From Microbulbifer sp. YPW16 (GTDB lineage: Bacteria > Pseudomonadota > Gammaproteobacteria > Pseudomonadales > Cellvibrionaceae): 64,000 nucleotides of DNA. Each line of letters starts with the position of its first letter. Positions within the stretch are counted from its first letter, which is position 1. The translations under genes were made by a program, and so were the position numbers. Positions 53,000 through 64,000 of this stretch are shown here, in pieces. Where the stretch lies: positions 1,968,501-2,032,500 of the forward strand of contig NZ_CP089928.1 in NCBI RefSeq assembly GCF_021290385.1, written 5' to 3'. Below the pieces are notes generated by a model. It did not search any database, had not been told where the DNA came from, and saw only the letters and a list, made by a program, of their open reading frames with translations.

Positions 53000-53562
53000 C
53001 TGCAGCACTGTCGAGCCAGCTGCAAGCCGATACCGGCCGTGAAACAGACCTGTCGACTCCCCTGGGTACCTATCGCTGCTGGGATAAGAAAATGACATCA
53101 ATAGATACGCTGGGTTGCCCCGAGCCGCGACTCGCCCTTTACCTGCCCCATCGCCCGAATGGCCTGTCGCAACTCGCTGCAGCCCCCGACAGCCAGCGGT
53201 TAATCGACGCCAACTCCAACCACTGGCGCAAGATTGTCAACCTGCTGGCCAAGGTCGCGAGCCCGGACGCCGAGGGCTGGCGCCAGTTCAGGGATGAAGC
53301 GCTGTTTCGCCATACAGCACTCTGCTTTACGTCCATATTATCTGACAGCGCCTGCTGGCACTGGATCGGCGGCAAGGATAACCTGCAGCGCTTTGGCAGC
53401 CTGGGGCAATCGGCGGAGCCGCTGCCCGGATGTCCATCTGTGCGCATTGATGCGGAGAAGCGATTGTTACTGACGCCCTACCCGGATTACCGCCAGCTCA
53501 GTAACGAAGTAGTGAGCCACATCCGCACAGAGCTTGGGCGCTACCGGTTTTATCAATTCTGA
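52996..53562 (+). CDS. conserved hypothetical protein (DUF6942-like?)
   Basis: Up to 188 residues. The core (after Met 53092) has LALYLPHRPNGLSQL, NHWRKIVNLLAKVA, WRQFRDEALFRHTALCFTS and LLTPYPDYRQLSNEVVSHIR. I recall a marine gammaproteobacterial family (DUF6942) with similar NHWRK and PYxDYRQLSN motifs, but cannot check it. ATG 52996 overlaps the GFA stop (ATGA), while ATG 53092, with GGGATAAGAAA upstream, starts at the conserved part; the first 32 residues look unconserved. Function is unknown. Confidence 0.65.
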   Translation: MTAALSSQLQADTGRETDLSTPLGTYRCWDKKMTSIDTLGCPEPRLALYLPHRPNGLSQLAAAPDSQRLIDANSNHWRKIVNLLAKVASPDAEGWRQFRDEALFRHTALCFTSILSDSACWHWIGGKDNLQRFGSLGQSAEPLPGCPSVRIDAEKRLLLTPYPDYRQLSNEVVSHIRTELGRYRFYQF

Positions 53563-53790
53563 CCCCGCTTTCCCTTGTCCGGCCAGCGGACCGGCCCCAA
53601 ACTCCTGCCCGCTCACCCCTTACTGCTCAACGCGCGCCGTTTACCAGTTTCTTTTCTTGCTTTGCTGCTCGGCAGGTAACCCATCATTCGACAGCCATAT
53701 GGACAATGGCAAACTTACAGCTTGATCCCCGGATACAAGTTCGCGCCGTTTGTGATAATAAACCCCGGATATTGGCCCTATAAATTATAG

Positions 53791-54156
53791 TCAGTGCTCC
53801 AACACTGCCGTACTGCCGGCAATAAGGCAGGCCTCCTGCCCCGGCAAGTCCCGGTTTTCACACCGGGATCGATTGCCGGGCCAACCCGACAGGAATTCGT
53901 TTGCCGCAGAAACCTGCCGGGATATATCTGACACACCCCGGTAATAGAAGACAAACCTGTGCCTGCCTTTATTCAGTATCACATGGAATACGGTTGGCAA
54001 AGTCGTCACGTGATAGCGCTCTGCATCCAAGCGATCCAGGTGCCAGAGGACATACTGGTTCTCAATCGCAGTTGAAATCTGCGGCTTGAAGAGAATCGCC
54101 GCCAGGACCAAAACCAATGCAGATCCTGCTACAAAACATATCCGGTATTTACCCAT
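53791..54156 (-). CDS. small membrane-anchored hypothetical protein
   Basis: 121 residues: an N-terminal membrane helix or signal (ICFVAGSALVLVLAAILF), then a periplasmic part with two Cys (SRCENRD, QEACLIAG) that could form a disulfide, and FHVILNKGRHRFVFYYRGVSDI. GGAGAGG lies upstream of ATG 54156 (GTG 54165 is too close). No family is recognised. Composition is slightly AT-richer than neighbours. Divergent from the permease. Confidence 0.6.
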   Translation of the reverse strand: MGKYRICFVAGSALVLVLAAILFKPQISTAIENQYVLWHLDRLDAERYHVTTLPTVFHVILNKGRHRFVFYYRGVSDISRQVSAANEFLSGWPGNRSRCENRDLPGQEACLIAGSTAVLEH

Positions 54157-54345
54157 CGGGCGCACCTCTCCTTGCAGTTATCGAACGGCTTCACACATAG
54201 CTTGGCTTGATTTCAACCAAATTCCCGCCGGACTGCTCCCGGGTAACACCGGCCTACATTTCATGCCCTATCCGCAGACACCGCGCTTACCGGCAAGTCG
54301 CGCTAAAATCCTAGACCACCCTGATGCAAACCGATATGTAGACAG

Positions 54346-55551
54346 ATGCCCGGGACAGTTCCCCTAAAACGCTCTCTTTCCCTGCCCGTAGTGAGCTTCT
54401 ATGGCATCGGCACCATTATCGGCGCCGGCATCTACGTGCTGGTAGGCAAAGTGGGCGGGGCGGCGGGCATGGCACTTCCGTATGCGTTTTTACTGGCGGG
54501 TATTATTGCCGGATTTACGGCACTGTCTTACGCGGAGCTGGCGTCACGATTCCCTGTAAGCGCGGGCTCCGCTGCCTATATCTGGCAGGCGTGGCAACGG
54601 CGATGGCCGGCCCAGGTTGTGGCCGCGCTGGTGGCACTCACCGGAATTGTATCGGCGGCCACAATTGCCAACGGCTTTGTCGGCTACCTGGCGATCTTTG
54701 TCCAGGTTCCGGATGCACTGGCCATCACCCTGCTGGTGACACTGCTGACGCTGATTGCCCTGTGGGGCATCAATGAGTCCGCACTCACCGTCATGCTGGT
54801 CACACTGATCGAGGTGGGTGGCCTGCTGTTTGTGATTTACGCCAGCCGCAATGCCACCCCGGCCAATACATGGAGTTCGATTACCGCGCTGCCCAAATGG
54901 GATGCCGTGCCCGGTCTACTGGTAGGCAGCTTCCTGGCCTTCTATGCATTTATCGGCTTCGAGGATATGGTCAATACTGCCGAGGAGGTCAAGAACCCAC
55001 GGAGAACCCTGCCACGGGCGATACTGCTGGCCATCTGCACGTCGACGGTGCTGTATATGGTGATTGCCGCACTGGCGGTGCGCACCCTGCCGGTAGCAGA
55101 GCTGGCCCGGAGCGAAGCGCCCCTGGCCACCATGGTCACCAATGCCGGTTATTCACCGGCATTTATCGGCGTGATCAGCCTGTTCGCGGTGGTTAATGGG
55201 GCACTGGTGCAGATCATCATGGCATCCCGCCTGCTGTACGGGATGGCAAAGAAGCAGATGGCACCGGGGTTCCTGGCCAAGGTGAATCCCAGGACACGGA
55301 CGCCGGTGATAGCCACCCTGCTGATCGGGGCGTTTATCCTCACCTTCGCCCTGTGGCTACCGCTCACCGCCCTGGCAAAGATCACCAGCTTTATCATGTT
55401 GCTGGTGTTTTGCCTGGTGAACAGTGCGCTACTCACCATCAAGGCCCACGGGGCCGGCCGCGAGGAAGGCGTAATCTGCTACCCCGCCTGGATACCCGCG
55501 GTAGGCCTGCTTTCCTGCCTGGGCCTGATGAGCTTCTCCGCATTCGGCTGA
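54346..55551 (+). CDS. APC-superfamily amino acid permease
   Basis: 401 residues with about 11-12 hydrophobic helices. The first helix motif SFYGIGTIIGAGIYVLVGKVGG, with the unwound GAGIY, is the APC substrate site; FAFYAFIGFEDM-like sequence (FYAFIGFEDMVNTAEEVKNPRRTLPRAI) marks helix 6 and its loop. Substrate cannot be predicted. The C-terminus is short and ends at the last helix. Start ATG 54346; the ribosome-binding site is weak. Confidence 0.88.
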   Translation: MPGTVPLKRSLSLPVVSFYGIGTIIGAGIYVLVGKVGGAAGMALPYAFLLAGIIAGFTALSYAELASRFPVSAGSAAYIWQAWQRRWPAQVVAALVALTGIVSAATIANGFVGYLAIFVQVPDALAITLLVTLLTLIALWGINESALTVMLVTLIEVGGLLFVIYASRNATPANTWSSITALPKWDAVPGLLVGSFLAFYAFIGFEDMVNTAEEVKNPRRTLPRAILLAICTSTVLYMVIAALAVRTLPVAELARSEAPLATMVTNAGYSPAFIGVISLFAVVNGALVQIIMASRLLYGMAKKQMAPGFLAKVNPRTRTPVIATLLIGAFILTFALWLPLTALAKITSFIMLLVFCLVNSALLTIKAHGAGREEGVICYPAWIPAVGLLSCLGLMSFSAFG

Positions 55552-55721
55552 GCAGGCTCCAGTTACGCTTTCCTGCAGCCAATCGGTGCTGCTGCCCCTC
55601 CTCCCGGTGAGGCCCAGGTCACACACCTGTGAATAAGCAGGCGCAACGCTATTCCGCCTGCAAGTTGCCGCCATATACTGGCAACACTTTCCTGGAATCT
55701 CTCACTGCCGGGGCATCTCTT

Positions 55722-56312
55722 GTGACGAAAAAGAACCCACACGCCGATCGTTTCTTCACGTCTTCCAGATCATGGCAAGAGGAGTTTAATGCCCTCCGCG
55801 CCTTGCTACTGCAGAGTGAGCTCGACGAGCAGCTGAAGTGGGGCAAGCCCTGTTACACACTGGGAGACAGTAATGTAGTCATCATGCAGGGCTTCAAGGG
55901 ATTCTGCGCCCTCCTGTTTACGAAGGGCGCCCTGCTTCAGGACCCGGACCGCATACTGGAAAAACCCGGTGAGAACACACAATCGGCACGCCGCATACCT
56001 TTCACCAGCGCGCAGCAGATTGATGGGATGAAAGGCAGTCTCGGTCGCTATATTGCGGATGCCATTGAGGTTGAAAAGTCCGGGAAAAAGGTAGCCTTCA
56101 GGAAGACAGAAGACTTTCCCGTGCCAGAGGAATTCCAGCACAAACTGGACGCCATGCCTGAATTAAAGGCCGCCTTTGCGGCCCTGACTCCCGGGCGTCA
56201 GCGCGGCTACCTGCTCCACTTTGGTGGCGCCAGGCAATCGGAGACACGGGCAAGCCGGGTGGAGAAATGCATCCAGGATATACTCGACGGGAAGGGCCTG
56301 AATGACCGGTAA
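55722..56312 (+). CDS. YdeI/DUF1801-family protein
   Basis: 196 residues. LDEQLKWGKPCYTLGDSNVVIMQGFKGFCALLFTKGALL is the DUF1801 core; a C-terminal YdeI-type helix-rich part (PEEFQHKLDAMPELKAAFAALTPGRQRGYLLHF) follows. YdeI proteins of unclear role are found in many bacteria. GTG 55722 starts at the conserved VTKKNPH; GTG 55629 would add 31 residues without similarity. Confidence 0.82.
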   Translation: MTKKNPHADRFFTSSRSWQEEFNALRALLLQSELDEQLKWGKPCYTLGDSNVVIMQGFKGFCALLFTKGALLQDPDRILEKPGENTQSARRIPFTSAQQIDGMKGSLGRYIADAIEVEKSGKKVAFRKTEDFPVPEEFQHKLDAMPELKAAFAALTPGRQRGYLLHFGGARQSETRASRVEKCIQDILDGKGLNDR

Positions 56313-56387
56313 CAGGATCGCCCTCAGCGCGATGCAGGGGCAACAGAGGGGCCGTCCGGACAGGGCCCCGGGGGTTGGCAGTAACAG

Positions 56388-56804
56388 TTACTTGAACATC
56401 AATTCCGGGTTCACCATCGACTTCATCTCCAGCACATTGCCGTTCGGGTCCTTGATAAAGAACGTCTCCTGCTCGTACTCATCGCCGACGAAACGACGGT
56501 AAGGTTTATCCAGGTATTCGAGCCCGGCTTCCTCGATACGGCCCTTCAGCGCCTGGAACTCGTCGTCCGGCAGGTGGATGCCGAAGTGCGGGACGGCGAC
56601 AGCACCCATATCCACTTCGTGGCGCACATTCGGCAGCTGCTCCTCACTCTGGTGCAGGGTCAGTTCGTTGCCCCAGAAGTCGATATCCACCCAGCGGCCT
56701 TCCTCGCTGTTACCGGTTTTGCATCCCAGTACGTCGCAGTAAAAGGCCTTGGCTTTTTCCAGGTCACCGGCGGGAATGGCCAGGTGCAGACAATTGGATT
56801 TCAT
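56388..56804 (-). CDS. VOC (glyoxalase/bleomycin-resistance fold) protein
   Basis: 138 residues with two beta-alpha-beta-beta-beta modules: LHLAIPAGDLEKAKAFYCDVLGC, WVDIDFWGNELTLHQ, and HFGIHLPDDEFQALKGRIEEAG...FFIKDPNGNVLEMKSM. Metal-binding His/Glu are present (LHLAI, NVLEMK). Typical single-domain dioxygenase-like VOC member; substrate unknown. Confidence 0.88.
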   Translation of the reverse strand: MKSNCLHLAIPAGDLEKAKAFYCDVLGCKTGNSEEGRWVDIDFWGNELTLHQSEEQLPNVRHEVDMGAVAVPHFGIHLPDDEFQALKGRIEEAGLEYLDKPYRRFVGDEYEQETFFIKDPNGNVLEMKSMVNPELMFK

Positions 56805-59473
<2,669 letters not shown>

Positions 59474-59514
59474 ATCCGGCGAAGGTGAACCGCTAATACA
59501 ATGCGGTAATCCAG

Positions 59515-59545
59515 AAGGGGCGGCCAACTGGCCGCCCCTTTTTTA
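59515..59545 (+). terminator. intrinsic terminator of katG
   Basis: AAGGGGCGGCCA/TGGCCGCCCCTT, a 12-bp stem with a 2-base loop, followed by TTTTT. Confidence 0.93.
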
Positions 59546-59583
59546 TGTGACTTGACCGGGCGGCATGCCCAGCCATGCAGCTG

Positions 59584-60285
59584 CTACCCGATCATCTTGC
59601 GCAGGGAGTCCTCGATCTGCCCCCCGCAGTAACCCCGCCCCATTTCCTCCCGCTGCTCCGCCAGGAAACGCCTGATATTCGGGCGAGCCTCCACCCGCTG
59701 GCACAGGCCGGCGATATGGGGCGCGTTCTCCTGCAGGTCACCTTGCAGCTCCGGGAACGAATACACCATGGCGCCGAACAGGGCTGCAGTGGCAATATCG
59801 GCGACCGTCAGCCGGGAACCCAGCAGGAAGCCCGTGCCATTGCTGCCGCCATCTTTCAGCCCATGTCGCAGGCCGGTGTTCTCGAATACCTTCATCCATT
59901 CCGGCAGGCGTGCGTAGCGGAATGCCTCCCAGTTGCTTTTTGTCCACATCACCTGCCCGTTGCTGTTGGTGATTTCCATCAACACGTCGTTGCAGTCCAG
60001 GATTGTCTTCAGTGCCAGCGTATGGGTCTCGGCGCGCCTCGGCAGGTAATCGTATTCGCGGCCCAGGTGCATCAGGCAGGCCGGCATCTGGGCAAAGTAG
60101 GTTTTGCTCTTGCATTCGTAGAGATAGGGCGGCGCCATGCCGGGATTGTGGATTCCCAGGCTGCGTTCCGGGTAAATCTCCCCGGCGTCGTGCCGTTCAT
60201 ACTGCGCCCCCACCTCCTCGAGGAACAGCTGGATAAAATTGCCGCGAAACGGCAACGCCCAGTAATAGAGTTTGTATTCCAGCAA
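59584..60285 (-). CDS. glutathione S-transferase family protein
   Basis: 233 residues. N-terminal thioredoxin-like domain (YKLYYWALPFRGNFIQLFLEEVG) and C-terminal helical domain with GSRLTVADIATAALFGAMVY. The start is TTG 60285 with GGGGAGG 4 bases upstream, a tight but strong site, and homology begins there; the same frame runs on upstream to 60936 but that part is antisense to the MutS-like gene. Divergent from that gene. Confidence 0.85.
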   Translation of the reverse strand: MLEYKLYYWALPFRGNFIQLFLEEVGAQYERHDAGEIYPERSLGIHNPGMAPPYLYECKSKTYFAQMPACLMHLGREYDYLPRRAETHTLALKTILDCNDVLMEITNSNGQVMWTKSNWEAFRYARLPEWMKVFENTGLRHGLKDGGSNGTGFLLGSRLTVADIATAALFGAMVYSFPELQGDLQENAPHIAGLCQRVEARPNIRRFLAEQREEMGRGYCGGQIEDSLRKMIG

Positions 60286-60561
60286 GGTGCCTCCCCGGGC
60301 TGGACGAATCCGGCAAACGGATGACCGGCTTCCAGCACTCGATGCGCTTCGAAGCCTGAAGCTTAGCAAAGTGGTGCATGGCGAGAGTTGCTGGCCATAA
60401 TGGCGCGTAAATTTTCCGTATAATTTTACGCCGGGATAAATACTTGCCATGATGCTTCCTGTGGTGATGCAGGAAACCCTGGTCCCGCACTTCTGCCACA
60501 CACGGCAATAATACCGGCACGAGGTAACGCCAGCCTTCCTTACTGAACGGGAATCCTGCCC

Positions 60562-61965
60562 ATGACCGATCGCTGTGCCCCCGATGAAATCCTCGGCCTC
60601 GATAGCAATACATTCAAGGACCTGGAAATTTTTGAGGCCGGCGCCGGCCAGGCCAGTCTGTTCGATTTCTGCAACCAGTCGCGCACCGAGGGCGGTGCCG
60701 CGGTACTGCGCCGACGCATGGAGCAACCGTGGTCCACTGCTGTGCGGATTCGCAGCACCCAGGAATCCGTCACCTTTATCGCCACCCACCCCCAGGTATT
60801 TTCCAAATTGCCATCGGCCTACGTCATCGTCAGCACGGAGGCCTATATGCGCGAAATACTGCCCGCCGTGGATTACCGCAACCCGCTTGAGTTCGCGCTG
60901 GGTGCGCTGCAGATGTGGACCAACCAGGACAGCCACTATTTCAGTATTGTGCGCGGCGTGCAGGCCACCGCCCGGATGATACGGGCGTTGCGCGCCTTCC
61001 TGGTCCAGCCCGGGCTGGCGTCGCTCCGTGGCGAACTGGTTCCCCTTATCCGGGAGATGCGCTCACTGCTTAGGCGCCCTCACATGGCCCGCGTTCCCGA
61101 CCAGGAAATCGGCCACTGGGGCATGTGGCGCATGCTGCGCCTGGACCAGGTCTTGCGGACACAGGAGAAAAACACCGTCACACGGCTGCTGGAACTGGTC
61201 TATGAGATCGATGCCCTGTTCGCCATGGCAGAGGCCACTCGCAAGCACGGATTCAACATGCCGGTTATAGAGCAGGGACTGCCGCGGGTGGATGTGGAGG
61301 GACTGGTGCATCCCTATCTCGAGCGACCGGTGGCCAACCCGGTTGCACTCAACCAGGACCAGCGCGTGCTCTTCCTCACCGGTCCCAATATGGCCGGTAA
61401 AACAACCTACCTGCGTGCATTCGCAACCGCGCTCTACCTGGCCCAGCTGGGCATGGGCGTCCCGGCAACCAGTTTCCGCTTTGTGCCGGTACAGTGGCTG
61501 TTCAGCTCCATCTCCCTCTCCGATGACCTGCGCCAGGGCGTCAGCTACTTCCGTGCCGAGGCCCTGCGCGTAAAGGCAGTGGCACAGGCAGTGACCGACG
61601 GCCACAAAGTGGTGGCGCTGATGGACGAGCCTTTCAAGGGAACCAACGTCAAGGATGCCTTCGATGCTTCGCTGGCCATCCTGGAGCGCCTGTCGGCAAG
61701 GGAGAACTGCCTGTTTATGTTCTCCTCCCACCATATTGAGCTCAGGGACCACCTGCACGTCGCCAATGGCCAGGTCGATTGCCGTTACTTCGAGGCGGAA
61801 GAGACTGCGGGGCGCCTGCGCTTCGACTACCGGTTGCGTAGCGGCATTTCCGAACAGCGGCTGGGCATGCGGGTACTGCGGGAAGAGGGCATTTTCGAAT
61901 TGCTCGACGCGCTTCCCACTCCAGTCGATAACCATACCCCCGGGGCCGCTACTGTGGAGAGCTGA
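60562..61965 (+). CDS. MutS-like ATPase without mismatch-recognition domain
   Basis: 467 residues. Lever/core-like helices (1-230, FDFCNQSRTEGGAAVLRRRM) and a MutS-type ATPase: Walker A TGPNMAGKTTYLRAFA, SISLSDDLRQGVSYFRAE, Walker B VVALMDEPFKGTN and the His-box SSHHIEL. MutS proper is about 850 residues with domains I-V; the mismatch-reading domain I and connector are absent here. Similar short MutS-family proteins exist in many bacteria, with unclear roles (branched DNA or recombination control are guesses). ATG 60562; ribosome-binding site weak. Confidence 0.82.
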   Translation: MTDRCAPDEILGLDSNTFKDLEIFEAGAGQASLFDFCNQSRTEGGAAVLRRRMEQPWSTAVRIRSTQESVTFIATHPQVFSKLPSAYVIVSTEAYMREILPAVDYRNPLEFALGALQMWTNQDSHYFSIVRGVQATARMIRALRAFLVQPGLASLRGELVPLIREMRSLLRRPHMARVPDQEIGHWGMWRMLRLDQVLRTQEKNTVTRLLELVYEIDALFAMAEATRKHGFNMPVIEQGLPRVDVEGLVHPYLERPVANPVALNQDQRVLFLTGPNMAGKTTYLRAFATALYLAQLGMGVPATSFRFVPVQWLFSSISLSDDLRQGVSYFRAEALRVKAVAQAVTDGHKVVALMDEPFKGTNVKDAFDASLAILERLSARENCLFMFSSHHIELRDHLHVANGQVDCRYFEAEETAGRLRFDYRLRSGISEQRLGMRVLREEGIFELLDALPTPVDNHTPGAATVES

Positions 61966-62213
61966 GTCCAGCAACGGCCTCCTACAGACTGGCCAGCCAC
62001 CCCGATGCCGGAATTATTTCCCCGCTTTTCCCTTCATGTGGGACCGCTATTCCAACAGCATGTCCACGCATGCAATCCGCCCGGTAAAAAGTTGGAAATC
62101 CGGTCATGAATCCGGTAAATTCCGCGCTCATTTTTTAACCAGATGCCGGACAGGACGGCCGGACGCCAGCGCGGGGCGAGCTTTACCGCGGTTTGCTGAC
62201 CCAGAGGTACCCG

Positions 62214-63023
62214 ATGCAGCTGTCCCTGTCTTCCCTGTCAATTTCTTCCCGATTGGCCGCCGGCCTGGCTGCCCTATCACTGCCGTTCCTGGCCCAGGCC
62301 GAGATGCTGTGGCAGGACAACAGCCTCAGCTATCTGTACGGCAATGAGTACGAGGTCGACTACAGCCTGGACACGGACGATTCCAGCCGCAACGTGGTGA
62401 CCTTCGAGCACGCCAGTGGCCACAGCTGGGGCGACCTGTTCATGTTCGCCGATTACCTGGCCTCCGATGCGGGCTCCGACGAGCTTTACACCGAGGTGTC
62501 ACCGCGCCTGAGCCTGGGCAAGCTCAGTGGCCGCGAACTGTCCTTCGGGCCGGTTAAGGACGTGCTGGCTGCCGGCACACTCGAGTTCGGCAATATGGAC
62601 GACCCCAACCATCTCACCGCCACCGGCCCACACTTCACCAATAAGCTGGCGGGCATCGGCTTTGACCTGGCGGTACCGGGCTTCAACTATGTGCAGGCCA
62701 ACTTCTACCACCGCATCAATGACGACAGGGCGGACAACGAGCAGCTGACCCTGGTGTGGGCATTGCCGTTTACCCTTGGCAACGCGGACTTCCTCTACGA
62801 CGGTTTTATCGACTGGACCAGTGCGTCGGCGGACGCGCACCCGAGCATGAATTTTGCATCCCAGCTGAAATGGGATGTCGGCGCCCGCTGGGGCCAGCCG
62901 AAATCCCTGTATGCAGGCATCGAGTACGTGCATTGGAACGATAAATTCGGTATCAAGGACGGCTCCTTCGGTATCGACTCCAATGAACGCAACATAAACC
63001 TGCTGCTCAAGTATCATTTTTAA
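62214..63023 (+). CDS. Tsx/OmpK-like outer-membrane channel
   Basis: 269 residues: signal peptide (LAAGLAALSLPFLAQA, cleavage before EMLWQ), beta-barrel composition with alternating aromatic residues, and a C-terminal Phe (LLLKYHF) for the BAM machinery. LWQDNSLSYLYGNEYE and FEHASGHSWGDLFMFADY are the nucleoside-specific channel (Tsx/OmpK) signature. The following gene encodes a purine permease, so nucleobase or nucleoside uptake through the outer membrane is likely. AGAGG lies upstream of the ATG. Confidence 0.9.
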   Translation: MQLSLSSLSISSRLAAGLAALSLPFLAQAEMLWQDNSLSYLYGNEYEVDYSLDTDDSSRNVVTFEHASGHSWGDLFMFADYLASDAGSDELYTEVSPRLSLGKLSGRELSFGPVKDVLAAGTLEFGNMDDPNHLTATGPHFTNKLAGIGFDLAVPGFNYVQANFYHRINDDRADNEQLTLVWALPFTLGNADFLYDGFIDWTSASADAHPSMNFASQLKWDVGARWGQPKSLYAGIEYVHWNDKFGIKDGSFGIDSNERNINLLLKYHF

Positions 63024-63050
63024 GCATTACTTTCGGGATTAAACCAGACC

Positions 63051-64000
63051 ATGAACCAAGCCCCCGCTTCTGCGACCGACAAGACCGCAGTACCCCAGTC
63101 GCCCGGGAAAGCCTCACTGCTGGAGCGCCTCTTCAAGCTGTCCGAGCGCCAGAGCAGTGTCCGCCAGGAAATAATTGCCGGTGTCACCACCTTCCTGACG
63201 ATGGCCTATATCATCTTTGTTAACCCGAACATCATGGCCGCAGCCGGCATGGACAAGGGTGCGGTGTTCACGGCCACCTGCCTGGCCGCGGCCATCGGCT
63301 GCCTCATTATGGGGCTCTACGCCAACTACCCCTTCGCACTGGCACCGGGCATGGGCCTGAACGCCTTCTTCAGCTTCGTGGTCGTCGGGGAGATGGGCTA
63401 CAGCTGGCAGGTAGCCCTGGGGGCGGTATTTATCTCCGGTGTGGTTTTCCTGCTGCTGAGTATCTTCAAGGTGCGGCAGTGGATTATCGACAGTATTCCC
63501 ATGTCCCTGCGGCAGGCACTGGCGGCGGGCGTGGGCCTGTTCCTGGCCATTATCGCGCTGAAGAGCGCCGGCATTGTGGTCGCCAGCCCGGCCACCCTGG
63601 TAACCCTGGGGGATATGACCTCCAGCGATGCCATCCTGGCCGCGCTGAGCTTCTTCCTGATCACCGCGCTGGCGTTCCGGCGCATGCTGGGTGCCGTGAT
63701 GATCGGCATTCTTGTCACCACCGCGATTTCACTGGTGATGGGCAAGGTGCAATACGCCGGCCTGGTTTCCGCCCCGCCGAGCATGGCAGCGACATTCATG
63801 CAGCTGGATATTGCCGGCGCCTTTGAAGTGGGCATGATCAGCGTGATCTTCGCCTTCCTGTTCGTCGACCTGTTCGATACCGCCGGCACCCTGCTGAGCA
63901 CCGCCGACCGGGCCAAGCTACTGGATAAAGAGGGCAAGCTGCCGGGCATGGGCAAGGCGCTGATGGCCGACAGCTCGGCCTCTGCCGTGGGCTCCCTGCT
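63051..64000 (+). CDS. AzgA/PbuG-type purine permease (NCS2; 3' partial)
   Basis: The frame from ATG 63051 stays open to the window end (316 residues). A transporter of adenine, guanine or hypoxanthine in the inner membrane: GVTTFLTMAYIIFVNPNIM, ALAPGMGLNAFFSF, MSLRQALAAGVGLFLAIIAL and VDLFDTAGTLL are typical of the AzgA subfamily. It starts 27 bases after the Tsx-like porin gene, so the two form a purine-uptake pair across both membranes. It runs off the right edge. Confidence 0.93.
   Translation, partial: MNQAPASATDKTAVPQSPGKASLLERLFKLSERQSSVRQEIIAGVTTFLTMAYIIFVNPNIMAAAGMDKGAVFTATCLAAAIGCLIMGLYANYPFALAPGMGLNAFFSFVVVGEMGYSWQVALGAVFISGVVFLLLSIFKVRQWIIDSIPMSLRQALAAGVGLFLAIIALKSAGIVVASPATLVTLGDMTSSDAILAALSFFLITALAFRRMLGAVMIGILVTTAISLVMGKVQYAGLVSAPPSMAATFMQLDIAGAFEVGMISVIFAFLFVDLFDTAGTLLSTADRAKLLDKEGKLPGMGKALMADSSASAVGSL

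Noticed and set aside
60286-60936. N-terminal extension of the GST gene (450-codon frame)
   Set aside because: The upstream half is antisense to the MutS-like gene and lacks GST similarity. The GST domain begins exactly at TTG 60285 behind a strong ribosome-binding site.

Overview
The window reads as a stretch of chromosome from a GC-rich marine-type gammaproteobacterium, most likely near Microbulbifer or another Cellvibrionales/Pseudomonas relative. This is inferred from gene order: a HAD phosphatase/rppH/ptsP group and an ilvA/rpiA divergent pair (Pseudomonas-like), the ygfB-pepP-ubiH-ubiI operon divergent from zapA, 6S RNA and a 5-formyl-THF cyclo-ligase (widespread in Gammaproteobacteria), and a gcvT-gcvH pair close by. 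I saw no rRNA, tRNA, CRISPR, integrase or transposase.

Layout. 0-3 kb: two tandem YcbB-type L,D-transpeptidases (the first cut by the window edge) and a MepK/YcbK endopeptidase, a peptidoglycan cross-link module. 3-8.3 kb: an imelysin-like lipoprotein and a HAD phosphatase on the minus strand, then rppH and ptsP on the plus strand, with an unusual run of TTG/GTG starts. 8.3-15.5 kb: gcvH, gcvT, a prolyl-hydroxylase-like dioxygenase, CBS and CNNM proteins, and a GlpG-type rhomboid. 14-20.3 kb: the ubiquinone operon (ygfB, pepP, ubiH, ubiI) divergent from a ZapB-like coiled-coil gene, zapA, 6S RNA and fau. 20.4-26.5 kb: a 47-residue membrane protein, ilvA, rpiA, an SLT-like lipoprotein, small envelope genes and an AraC regulator. 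26.7-30.1 kb: two large envelope proteins of unusual architecture (DUF2939 fusion; DUF937-TM-OmpA). 30.3-36.6 kb: a fatty-acid or branched-chain acyl-CoA degradation cluster (thiolase, FadB-like, acyl-CoA dehydrogenase, CaiB/BaiF CoA transferase), broken up by REP-like repeats. 36.6-40 kb: a photolyase/cryptochrome cluster whose leading DUF2256 zinc-ribbon gene carries an in-frame amber codon. 40-45 kb: apt, then an accessory-looking region with an octanucleotide tandem repeat, a gene remnant, an AT-rich secreted protein and an intact plus a decayed serine hydrolase. 45-56.8 kb: single-gene units (methyltransferase-fold protein, GST/WYL pair, ABC-F protein, cold-shock protein, ABC exporter, GFA protein, APC permease, VOC protein). 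57-64 kb: an exported catalase-peroxidase, a GST, a MutS-like ATPase without a mismatch-recognition domain, a Tsx-like porin and the start of an AzgA-type purine permease.

How the genes work together: most are housekeeping. The coherent modules are peptidoglycan remodelling (0-3 kb), RNA decapping plus nitrogen-PTS signalling (5-8 kb), glycine cleavage (gcvP is not here), ubiquinone synthesis, beta-oxidation, light-dependent flavoproteins, and purine uptake/salvage. I found no clearly new multi-gene defence or secretion system. The best leads are the amber-interrupted DUF2256 gene, the two composite envelope proteins, the RppH with a basic tail, the exported KatG with a repeat-coded signal-peptide junction, and the decaying region at 41.7-44.9 kb.
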